NCBI GenBank assembly: GCA_022360105.1
Contig: JAKSDL010000372.1
Span: forward strand, 1 to 21,313
Reading direction: 5' to 3'
Source of the DNA: Pseudomonadota bacterium
GTDB taxonomy: Bacteria; SAR324; XYD2-FULL-50-16; JAHJRI01
DNA: 21,313 nt
Positions within the stretch are counted from its first letter, which is position 1. The number at the start of each line of letters is the position of its first letter. The notes below the pieces were generated by a model. It ran no database searches and was not told the DNA's origin. It saw nothing but the letters and a program-made list of their open reading frames with translations. Below, piece by piece: positions 1-6,139 of the stretch. The position numbers were made by a program, and so were the translations under genes.

Positions 1-394
1 TAAATTCTTTGTCTTTGTTAACATTACATTTCTTGGTGCCATTTTGGCAACAAAAATGACTTGCCCAAAATGTTAAATACTTAAAATCCGACAAAAGTTT
101 ACACCAGACCGCATATCGCCGCTCCAGGTCTCAAGTTAAGTGGTTCTGGCAAGTTCATTGTTAACCAACAGCCGGCATAGCGACCGGTGAAACCGCCGTT
201 GAGTCTGTAGAATAAGTACAAGTTAAAACTTTGAGGCAAAAATACAGTCTCCGTATTCACTTAGTTTTGTTTTTGCGGATTCTAATTAAAAAAAATTCAC
301 ATAGAAGCACCATTTTTCGGCAATTATTGGAGGCCAGTTAAGTCCTGGGACTTATTCTGCAGCCTCGTTGGGAAGGAACTAAAACTGGCTTGCT
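1..394. other. Left-edge stretch with no gene recognised
   Basis: No convincing gene is seen here. A plus-strand frame open from the window edge ends with TAA at 74-76 after 24 residues, hydrophobic then Lys/Cys-rich (ending MTCPKC). It could be the tail of a membrane protein that starts outside the window, but nothing supports this beyond an open frame. The block around 165-215 is more GC-rich and partly self-complementary, without matching any element I can name. Confidence 0.3.
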
Positions 395-420
395 TGGTTG
401 TATCTAATTGGATACAACCA
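395..420. promoter_or_regulatory. Inverted-repeat operator of the decayed toxin-antitoxin operon
   Basis: A perfect 10-bp inverted repeat, TGGTTGTATC (395-404) and GATACAACCA (411-420), is separated by the 6 bases TAATTG. It ends four bases before the ATG of the toxin remnant. Toxin-antitoxin operons of this kind are usually autorepressed by the toxin-antitoxin complex at such a site, so I infer it is the old operator. It is intact although both genes are broken. Confidence 0.55.
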
Positions 421-424
421 ACAC

Positions 425-730
425 ATGAATACGATATTAAGGACTGAAGTATTTGACACATGATTACGAAAGCTAAAAGACTCTCGTGGTAAGGCTCGAA
501 TTCTTGACAGAATTCGATCAGCGGAATGAGGAAATTTTGGTGACTGTGATTCAGTAGGAAATGGTGTTTAAGAAATGAGAATTCACTATGGACCAGGCTA
601 CCGGCTTTACTATTCACGTATTGGACCTATCGTTTATATTCTACTTTGTAGTGGGACAAAACGAGGCCAAAAACGAGATACTGCCAAAGCTCATGATCTG
701 GCAAGAATTATAGAAGAGGAAGAATCATGA
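425..730 (+). pseudogene. HigB/RelE-type toxin (Gp49-like family) with three in-frame stops
   Basis: Read through its stops, the frame from ATG 425 gives 101 residues, the normal length for the HigB-type addiction-module killer family (RelE/ParE superfamily, mRNA interferases). It keeps the family landmarks: an N-terminus MNTILRTEVFDT, then LRKLKDSRGKARILDRI, GNFGDCDSVG, and the conserved RIHYGPGYRLYYS and LLCSGTKRGQKRD blocks. Stops lie at codon 13 (TGA, 461-463; family usually Trp), codon 35 (TGA, 527-529) and codon 49 (TAA, 569-571). Each can be explained by one transition from Trp, Arg and Gln codons. No frameshift is present. The stop overlaps the antitoxin start, as expected in a toxin-first operon. 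It is almost certainly inactive. Confidence 0.85.
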
Positions 731-882
731 TAGACAAAAATAAGCTTGGTATTGCCGCGTTTGATGCCAGTGACTACCTAGACAATGAAGAGACAATAGC
801 TGGGTATCTTTCAGCTGCGTTGGAGAATCCTGATCCAGGGCAAATCATCCCGGACCTCAAATCAGGTGACATACTAATTTAG
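727..882 (+). pseudogene. HigA-type antitoxin, truncated before its HTH domain
   Basis: The frame starts at ATG 727, overlapping the toxin stop by 4 bases, and gives 51 residues. Residues 12-38 (FDASDYLDNEETIAGYLSAAL and a little more) match the N-terminal segment of the antitoxins that pair with this toxin family. Those proteins normally run to about 95-100 residues, with a Cro/C1-type helix-turn-helix in the second half. Here the family similarity stops near residue 40, and the last residues are encoded by a repeat element beginning at 859. The DNA-binding half is missing, so this looks like the left side of a deletion or insertion junction rather than a short functional antitoxin. Confidence 0.75.
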
Positions 883-908
883 GAAATAGGTATGCTGTCA
901 CCTGATTT
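859..908. repeat. Paired palindromic repeat at the antitoxin breakpoint
   Basis: AAATCAGGTGACA (859-871) and its exact complement TGTCACCTGATTT (896-908) form a 13-bp inverted repeat with a 24-base spacer. The right half (884-908) is a full inverted copy of the unit found twice at 1907-1971. The left half is a shortened copy in direct orientation. The arrangement resembles a two-unit REP/BIME-like hairpin. It also supplies the last codons of the truncated antitoxin. Confidence 0.75.
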
Positions 909-968
909 AGAAACTGCTCACCTTTTCACTTCTTGTTGTCCGTTTTATTCATTTTGACTTCAAGCTAT

Positions 969-1436
969 TTACTTCAGTCTTTCAACGACCTTTTGTAGTT
1001 GGTTATGGGCCATGTTTATTCCCTTGGGCATTCCGATTTGGACCATTTGATCCCTTTGCTCAACGGACCTGAAGACTATATGCATTTCAAGCTTGCTGGT
1101 GTCTTCGTTCAGTTTTTCAAACTCCAGGAATTCAAGTTGAACAGCAAATTGTGAATCTTCCATTTCAAATGTTCGTGTGATTTTCCGGTTGGGACTAAAC
1201 TCATGAATCACCCCATTTGCTCGGAATACGATATTTCCTTCAGTATCACATGTTTCAATTTGCCAACTGCCATGGTTCTTGTTTTCAAGCTTGAGCACCT
1301 TTGTTCCCATCCATTGTTCAACGATTTCCGGGTCCTCGTATGCTTTAAACAACAGCTCCAAAGGAAGGTCAAACTCCCTTGTCACCATCAATTCTTGCTT
1401 GTCCTTTTCTGCAACAACTTTTGTTTTTGGTTTCAT
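969..1436 (-). CDS. SRPBCC / AHSA1-like domain protein
   Basis: A 155-residue single-domain protein of the SRPBCC superfamily, AHSA1 (activator of Hsp90 ATPase homologue 1-like) group. Visible family features are the N-terminal strand LMVTREFDLPLELLFKAYEDPEIVEQWMG, with the usual W in the helix, the GSWQIE and IVFRANGVIHEFSPNRKI blocks, and a long C-terminal helix. Members have a deep hydrophobic ligand pocket; the ligand is usually unknown. It lies 7 bases downstream of an ArsR-family gene on the same strand. This is a very common pairing in which the repressor controls the SRPBCC gene. No clear Shine-Dalgarno lies in the short A-rich gap, so translation is probably coupled to the gene upstream. 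The specific role is unknown. Confidence 0.85.
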   Translation of the reverse strand: MKPKTKVVAEKDKQELMVTREFDLPLELLFKAYEDPEIVEQWMGTKVLKLENKNHGSWQIETCDTEGNIVFRANGVIHEFSPNRKITRTFEMEDSQFAVQLEFLEFEKLNEDTSKLEMHIVFRSVEQRDQMVQIGMPKGINMAHNQLQKVVERLK

Positions 1437-1443
1437 AATGCTT

Positions 1444-1767
1444 TTATTTTTTAGTTTTCTGCGTTTTCATAATGGTTTCAAGTTTACTAAACCTCTGCTC
1501 CCACAAATTCCGAAATGGTTCTATAAAATCTGCTACTTCTTTCATTTTTTGAGGATTAAAGTGATAGAACATCTCCCTGCCTTTTTGCTCTTGTTCAAGT
1601 AAATTACACTCAGTCAGTATTTGTAGGTGTTTCGAAACAGTCGGTCGCGCTGTTTCAAAGTTTGAGGCGATAGCCCCGGCTGTCATGGACTGGGAGGCAA
1701 CCAAAACAAGTATGGCTCTTCTTGTCGGGTCTGCGATGGCTTGAAAAACGTCTCTTCTTATACGCAT
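1444..1767 (-). CDS. ArsR-family winged-helix repressor
   Basis: A 107-residue protein with the compact ArsR/SmtB winged helix-turn-helix fold. It starts [20 protein letters not shown], typical of the subfamily that pairs with AHSA1/SRPBCC genes. The recognition-helix region is [13 protein letters not shown] (residues about 43-55), followed by the wing [13 protein letters not shown]. There is no CXC metal-binding motif, so it is probably not a metal sensor. It is first in a two-gene minus-strand unit with the SRPBCC gene. Repeated half-sites overlap its own promoter (1797-1832), consistent with autorepression. Confidence 0.88.
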   Translation of the reverse strand: MRIRRDVFQAIADPTRRAILVLVASQSMTAGAIASNFETARPTVSKHLQILTECNLLEQEQKGREMFYHFNPQKMKEVADFIEPFRNLWEQRFSKLETIMKTQKTKK

Positions 1768-1796
1768 TATAGGTTTTTCTGATTAGTTATGTAGTT

Positions 1797-1836
1797 ATTT
1801 GACTACAAATATATATGAAGCCATTTAACTACGCAA
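1797..1836 (-). promoter_or_regulatory. Promoter and putative operator of the ArsR/SRPBCC unit
   Basis: On the minus strand a sigma-70-like promoter can be read: -35 TTGCGT (1836-1831), 17-base spacer, -10 TATATT (1813-1808), about 40 bases before the ArsR start. Two direct copies of the half-site ATTTRACTAC (plus-strand sense) lie at 1797-1806 and 1823-1832, 26 bp apart. One overlaps the spacer and -35 edge, the other the start-site region. The first is also the right arm of GTAGT-N6-ACTAC (1791-1806). This is inferred from sequence only. Confidence 0.5.
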
Positions 1837-1906
1837 TATTTTTTTTGTTTTTTTTTGAAAACAGCCGGTGAATGCTATTCGGAAAACTTAAATTTGGGGG
1901 ATTTCT

Positions 1907-1971
1907 AAATCAGGTGACAGCATACCTATTTTTAAATCAGGTTAAAATCAGGTGACAGCATACCTATTTTT
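1907..1971 (+). repeat. Two tandem copies of a 27-bp repeat unit
   Basis: Two identical 27-base units lie at 1907-1933 and 1945-1971, 38 bases apart. Each begins AAATCAGGTGACAG and ends CATACCTATTTTT. A partial unit (AAATCAGG, 1934-1941) sits between them. The AGGT and ACCT ends are complementary, giving a weak hairpin. Degenerate inverted pieces (CTGATTT, 1983-1989; AATAGGTAT, 1990-1998) continue up to the end of the DUF4143 remnant. An inverted full copy is at 884-908, on the other side of the ArsR/SRPBCC pair. Confidence 0.85.
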
Positions 1972-2005
1972 GTAAATAGATACTGATTTAATAGGTATTG
2001 ACAAT

Positions 2006-3009
2006 TTATTCTCCGGCAATGTCCCATGGTACGGCACAATCAAGATCTGAAAGCTGAATAATTCGGTCCACAGGACTTAGGACAAGCCCCTTTTCAATGT
2101 TTAATTGAGGGTATGTTTTTCTAAAACTGCTTATTCCGGAGGTGTCTTTCCTGGAAGGGGTCGATGTTATTTTGATCTCGATTGGATAGAATGCAGCATT
2201 CATTTCAAGAATCAAATCCACCTCTCCACCACCATGGGATCGCCAATGGTAGAGGTTAGGCCTTGGTGACATGACAGATAACTGTTTTTTGATTTCACCG
2301 ACCACTGCTGCCTCAAACAAAGCCCCTAAATTAGGGTGTGACGCAATTGCGGAAGGCGTTGATATTGCTTGGGAAGTGCAAGCCAATCCCGTATCTGCAA
2401 TATATCCCTTTGGTTTGCCACTTATCCTTTTTATGGTGTTCCCGGAAAATGCAGGGACTTCAAACCATTGAAATGTAGCGACCAGCATTTCGAGCCATTT
2501 GCCGGCAGTTTTTGGTGATAAGCCTAATTCTCTGCCCAGCTGACTGTAGTTGATCTCTTGAGCAGTCAGGGCTGCCATTAGTCTTAAAAACCTCCCGAAT
2601 AGTTGATAATCCGATATATTGGCAAGAACTCTTACATCTCTTTCTATATAAGCCCGAATATAGGCGCTGTGAAAATCAGGAATCAGTTCTTGGTCGATAA
2701 ATCGTGTTTCAGGCATTGAGCCTTGCCACAACAATTCATAATGGGCTGAGGGAACAGGTAGACGCTCAGAGCCAGCTGTCAGAAAAGCGGTCGATGAATC
2801 GAGCCATGCATGAATAAACGGTTTTGGTTCTGTCTTCCTGAGATTTCAGAGAGTGACAAAGCTTCCAGATCAAGGAAAACAGCACGCCCGGTCAGACTTT
2901 CAGGTATGGATTTCAGCACTCCCCATTGCTGCGCCCCGGTTATGATATACTGCCCGGGAGACCTATCCTTATCAATACGTCTTTTAGTTACCGGGACAAG
3001 TTCAAACGT
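2006..3009 (-). pseudogene. DUF4143-family ATPase, N-terminally truncated and frameshifted
   Basis: This is the remnant of an AAA-type ATPase with a C-terminal DUF4143 domain (family of roughly 380-400 residues). From 3009 one frame reads FELVPVTKRRIDKDRSPGQYIITGAQ and continues to SLSEIS, a typical middle part of the ATPase. Around 2830-2845 the frame shifts. The other frame continues LRKTEPKPFIHAWLDSS to AYIERDVRVL and the DUF4143 region (KRISGKPKGYIADTGLACT, LGALFEAAVVGEIKKQ, GGGEVDLILEMNAAFYPIEIK) and ends at 2006. The first 90 or so residues, with the P-loop, are absent; the sequence begins directly after the stop of the cupin gene. The C-terminal 242 residues are an intact open frame (from TTG 2734), but without the ATPase core this is unlikely to be functional. 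Confidence 0.8.
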
Positions 3010-3360
3010 TCACTTATACCTTGCATTTGATTTTTCAGCGCTTTTTAGACCCCGACATAAATACAATACCAATTTCGAATCACCTTTTGCGACCAGGCTG
3101 TGTGGCAGGTGAGCATCCATGTGAATCCAGCTGCCTGCCTTAAAGTTAAAGGTCTTATCAGGAACCGTAAACTTAAACTCGCCACTTAATACGTGCGCAA
3201 TAGCAGGGACAGCTGCCGTATGTTCTGTCATTTCTTCGCCGTCAGCAAATCCGAAAACAACAACTCTCACATGTGGCTCACTTATTAATGAATAGCTTGT
3301 TATGCCTTTTTTCGGGATCTCAATTTCATCGGCTAATTGATCAAAATGTAAATATTCCAT
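3010..3360 (-). CDS. Small cupin-domain protein
   Basis: A 116-residue single cupin (cupin_2-like) beta-barrel. The first cupin motif is recognisable around residues 42-61 (DGEEMTEHTAAVPAIAHVLSGE). It keeps one His and the conserved V-L-S-G-E turn, but not the HxH pair. The second motif, near residues 75-90, is GSWIHMDAHLPHSL with His at the usual metal-ligand place. Metal binding is therefore plausible but incomplete compared with the consensus. Such proteins range from sensors to small enzymes, and no substrate can be assigned. Its stop codon directly abuts the broken DUF4143 gene in the same frame, so the 3' end of this gene may itself lie at a deletion junction. Confidence 0.75.
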   Translation of the reverse strand: MEYLHFDQLADEIEIPKKGITSYSLISEPHVRVVVFGFADGEEMTEHTAAVPAIAHVLSGEFKFTVPDKTFNFKAGSWIHMDAHLPHSLVAKGDSKLVLYLCRGLKSAEKSNARYK

Positions 3361-3504
3361 AATTTAAACAGCGAGTTAAATAGGGTAAACGTAATAATAA
3401 CAATCGGGTAAAAAAGACAATCATAGGATGTCAACAAGCAGAAGTCCACTGGTTTGAGATCGAAATTCCGGGTAATGAACAAATGGCCTTTCTCTTGGGG
3501 CGGG

Positions 3505-3531
3505 AAAGTTGGCCTATAAAAGGCCAACTTT
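3505..3531. terminator. Perfect 11-bp hairpin downstream of the acyl-CoA synthetase
   Basis: AAAGTTGGCCT (3505-3515) and AGGCCAACTTT (3521-3531) form a perfect 11-bp stem with a 5-base loop, about 30 bases beyond the stop of the minus-strand synthetase gene. No T-run follows on either strand, so it may be a factor-assisted terminator or an mRNA 3'-end stabiliser rather than a classical intrinsic terminator. Confidence 0.5.
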
Positions 3532-3561
3532 GGTTTGCAAAGTTAAATGTGCTGCAGGTTG

Positions 3562-5361
3562 TTAAGGGGATTCAAAAAGGGCCTCGATTTGATCACCATG
3601 TATTCGATGCACTTCCCTTCTTTTCAGCTTCAATGTGGGCGTTAAAATACCATTCTCAGGAGAAAAGGCTTCCGGAATCAGAACCAGCTTTTTGGGGACC
3701 TCATAAGAAGCAAATTCACCGCAGGTTTTCTGGACTTCAGCCTCAATTGCTTCCATCAGTTTAGGATGCTTAATTGCCTCTTTGTGATCTGACGGAAGCC
3801 CTTGCTCCTGCAACCAAGGGTCGACAACCATCCAATCCGGCACGATGACGGCAACATTGTAGGGGCGGTTAGCTCCGTGAACCATGGCGTTTTCGATAAA
3901 CATACTCAGCTTAATGGCCTCTTCGATATCTGCCGGGAAAATATACTTTCCGTTTTCCAGTTTGTATTGCTCCTTGATTCTTCCCGTAATATGCAAATAA
4001 CCGTCTTCGTCGATCCAGCCTCGGTCTCCGGTTCTTAAGCCCCCGTCTTCGGTAAAAACCTCCGCCGTTTTATCAGGAAGGTTGTGGTAGCCGACCATGA
4101 CATTTGGTCCGTACGCGATGATTTCTCCCTCCTTGTCACTATCGAATGACAGAGAGGTGTCAATTTTAAGGGAGCATCCAGGGATAGGGCTCCCAACTGT
4201 TCCCGGTTTATTCTTATCAAATGTATTGACAGTATGAGCAGGCGACAATTCAGTCATGCCCCAGGCCTCGTACACCGGGATACCTATGTCTGAGAAAAAC
4301 TCAGCGATTTTGGGACTCAACGCAGCACTGGAGCTGAGACACATTTTGATGCGGCCTCCGAATTTCTCCCTCACCTTGCTGTAAACCAATTTATCAACCA
4401 GTCCCAGTTTAAGTGAATTCATTAATCCACCTTTGCCGGCCCTCTTTTTTTCCGATTCAGTTAATCCCATGTCAAACAGCTTTTTGGGTAGGCCCCCTTC
4501 TTTTTCCATGCGGTCTTTCAAGCCGGTGAAAACCTTGTTGAAAACACGGGGTACTGCTATCAGTAGAGTCGGTTTTACCATGGCCAGATCATCGACAATG
4601 GTTAATGGACTTTCGGCGAATCCGGTTTGCCCACCAAAATTGATCAGCATGTGCAGTTCAGCGGTTTGTCCGAAAGAATGTGCCCAGGGGAGAAAGGAAA
4701 GGGTTCTGTCACCCGGTTTGACATTATTGGGCAGAGACATTGTTGTTGCTATCGCATTGGTGGCAAGATTATAGTGACTCAGCAGTACCCCCTTTGGATT
4801 GCCTGTGGTACCGGAAGTGTAAATCAATCCGGCAATATCTGATTTCTCAGGTTTTATTGAAGATACAGGCTTTTCTTTTCCAATTTTCTCCAATGCTGCC
4901 ATCGAATTGTCACCATCACCTTCAATAACATAAATCTTTTCAAGACTTTCAATCTCGTCCGGAAAATCCTTAACTCTATCAAAAATATCATCCCGGGCCA
5001 CAAACAGAAGCTTTACACCGGAATCAGCGATGATATACTTGAGAATTCGATCCAGCTCAGATTCATACATGGGGATGAACTTAGCGGAAAGACCGTAGGT
5101 TGCATATGCAGCCACGGCCCATTCCACACGATTATTCGCTATGATTCCTATTGAATCACCCTTCTTGATTCCGACCGAAGCAAGTCCGGCTCTCAAATTG
5201 TCAACCCGGTCAGCTACCTGACCGTATGTCACCCAATTATAATCGGTTTTTTCAGTGTTTTTGGTACCGAAAAGATCCTTGTCTCTGAATTTCTCCACAG
5301 CTTGTTCAAAAATCTCAACCAGATTATCCGGTCCCGGTAATTCAACTTGAGTTCCGCTCAT
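3562..5361 (-). CDS. Long-chain acyl-CoA synthetase (AMP-forming)
   Basis: A 599-residue ANL-superfamily enzyme that activates fatty acids with ATP and CoA, via an acyl-adenylate, to acyl-CoA. The P-loop-like A3 motif is YTSGTTGNPKG (181-191). WGMTELSP (367-374) is motif A5, TGDRGWIDEDGYLHITGR (444-461) covers A7/A8, and KEQYKLENGKYIFP follows. The C-terminal catalytic lysine lies in LTPTLKLKRREV (about 573-584). Length and the long insert between A4 and A5 match the bacterial FadD15-like long-chain group, not the short acetyl-CoA synthetases. AAGGAGAG is well placed before ATG 5361. It is transcribed away from the B12 operon and appears to stand alone. Exact chain-length preference cannot be read from the sequence. 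Confidence 0.9.
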   Translation of the reverse strand: MSGTQVELPGPDNLVEIFEQAVEKFRDKDLFGTKNTEKTDYNWVTYGQVADRVDNLRAGLASVGIKKGDSIGIIANNRVEWAVAAYATYGLSAKFIPMYESELDRILKYIIADSGVKLLFVARDDIFDRVKDFPDEIESLEKIYVIEGDGDNSMAALEKIGKEKPVSSIKPEKSDIAGLIYTSGTTGNPKGVLLSHYNLATNAIATTMSLPNNVKPGDRTLSFLPWAHSFGQTAELHMLINFGGQTGFAESPLTIVDDLAMVKPTLLIAVPRVFNKVFTGLKDRMEKEGGLPKKLFDMGLTESEKKRAGKGGLMNSLKLGLVDKLVYSKVREKFGGRIKMCLSSSAALSPKIAEFFSDIGIPVYEAWGMTELSPAHTVNTFDKNKPGTVGSPIPGCSLKIDTSLSFDSDKEGEIIAYGPNVMVGYHNLPDKTAEVFTEDGGLRTGDRGWIDEDGYLHITGRIKEQYKLENGKYIFPADIEEAIKLSMFIENAMVHGANRPYNVAVIVPDWMVVDPWLQEQGLPSDHKEAIKHPKLMEAIEAEVQKTCGEFASYEVPKKLVLIPEAFSPENGILTPTLKLKRREVHRIHGDQIEALFESP

Positions 5362-5620
5362 AATGCTCTCCTTGTCAGCTTCAGATTAATCCGTTGTTTA
5401 GCATGGGCTATCGTAAATTAACTGTACAATTGGATATAACTGTTCCTTTTCCAATCGTCAACTTAGAATCCAAATCACCCTTCCTGAACCAAGAGTTCAA
5501 GCACGCCTGCCCCCTCAATGCTGATATGTTTGTTTTTGAATGATAATGCGTATCTATTTGTTTTTATGAGTTATAAATTTTAAGATTGACAAGAATTTTA
5601 AATTTAAGTGTAAATGAATA
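5362..5620. other. Divergent intergenic region, acyl-CoA synthetase / B12 operon
   Basis: About 220 bases with no gene, followed by the B12 promoter at 5586-5614. A GATA-N5-TATC palindrome at 5542-5554 is faintly Fur-box-like but too short to call. No promoter for the minus-strand synthetase could be assigned with confidence. Confidence 0.4.
5586..5614 (+). promoter_or_regulatory. Sigma-70-like promoter of the B12 operon
   Basis: TTGACA (5586-5591) is a perfect -35 box. After a 17-base spacer comes TGTAAA (5609-5614), a weak -10. Transcription would start around 5621, exactly where the first stem of the riboswitch begins, which supports the call. Confidence 0.6.
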
Positions 5621-5755
5621 ATCAAGCAAATCTGAAAGCTTGAAGCCATTCTAAATTACCGGAGGAAGAGGGTGTGAATCCCTCACTGGTCCGCAACTGT
5701 GATTTGCCGGTTTGTCATTTTGATACCGGCAATAAGTCAGAGCTTCCGCTTGATC
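5621..5755 (+). ncRNA. Cobalamin riboswitch
   Basis: The closing stem is ATCAAGC (5621-5627) with GCTTGAT (5748-5754). Inside are a GAGGG/CCCTC hairpin (5668-5672, 5680-5684), the conserved core GGTCCGCAACTGTGA (5688-5702), an 8-bp stem TTGCCGGT/ACCGGCAA (5704-5711, 5725-5732), and the B12-box-like AAGTCAG (5734-5740). Order and spacing fit the cobalamin (AdoCbl-type) riboswitch. It stands directly before a B12 uptake operon. Just downstream, TCCT (5759-5762) can pair with AGGA (5770-5773) in the following ribosome binding site, which points to translational control. Confidence 0.9.
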
Positions 5756-5781
5756 TGATCCTCGTACACAGGAGAAAATCG

Positions 5782-5910
5782 ATGAAAAACTTATCATTTG
5801 TTCCACATTCCATTCTACATTCAGACCCAAAAATTCGCTGGGTTGCAAACAGCCCGATTCACCTTGATCTGCAGTTGATATACCTCTTTTATTGTCACGG
5901 GTTTAGTTGA
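5782..5910 (+). CDS. Small ORF (42 aa) directly after the riboswitch; possible leader peptide
   Basis: ATG 5782 follows a strong AGGAG (5770-5774) at good spacing and opens a 42-codon frame starting MKNLSFVPHS and ending with FYCHGFS. I do not recognise the product. It has no clear signal peptide and no B12-related motif. Its ribosome binding site lies in the expression-platform position of the riboswitch and can form a short hairpin, so its translation, not that of btuB 230 bases further on, is the obvious direct target. It could be a leader ORF whose translation affects transcription past the hairpin at 5976-5997. Alternatively it is the relic of a former first gene, or chance. Confidence 0.45.
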   Translation: MKNLSFVPHSILHSDPKIRWVANSPIHLDLQLIYLFYCHGFS

Positions 5911-5975
5911 TTTTTTGTGTTCGTCTTTGAGATTCAAAATCATATGAAGTCAGGGCCGATATTACCGGTTCACAG

Positions 5976-5997
5976 AACAGGCACGGTCCTGTTTTTT
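5976..5997 (+). terminator. Intrinsic-type hairpin between leader ORF and btuB
   Basis: AACAGG (5976-5981) and CCTGTT (5988-5993) form a 6-bp stem with a 6-base loop, followed at once by further T residues (run 5992-5997). The stem is short but the T-run is correctly placed. Lying between the riboswitch and btuB, it could act as a conditional terminator. Confidence 0.4.
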
Positions 5998-6139
5998 GAC
6001 CATTTGATTTCGTTTCCGAAGATAACCTCATTTAATTCCATTATTCCATTCTGAATCAGCTTAATTACATGCAATATCGCCTGTATGATGCTGATTTTCA
6101 GACCTGTAGAACCAACCTGACAATAGACTGGGGCATGAC

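Noticed and set aside
165..240. Integron attC-like recombination site beside the toxin-antitoxin remnant
   Set aside because: Some self-complementary GC-rich sequence is present, but I could not find a consistent pair of R/L core boxes (GTTRRRY and complement) or an integrase.
324..617. 97-codon open frame on the minus strand
   Set aside because: It is antisense to the toxin remnant and its operator. The plus-strand reading shows clear family similarity despite stops; this one shows none.
859..1971. CRISPR array
   Set aside because: The repeats are too few, occur in both orientations, are unevenly spaced, and there are no cas genes.
5542..5554. Fur-box-like palindrome before the B12 operon
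   Set aside because: Only GATA-N5-TATC matches. The operon has a clear cobalamin riboswitch, and nothing else suggests iron control.
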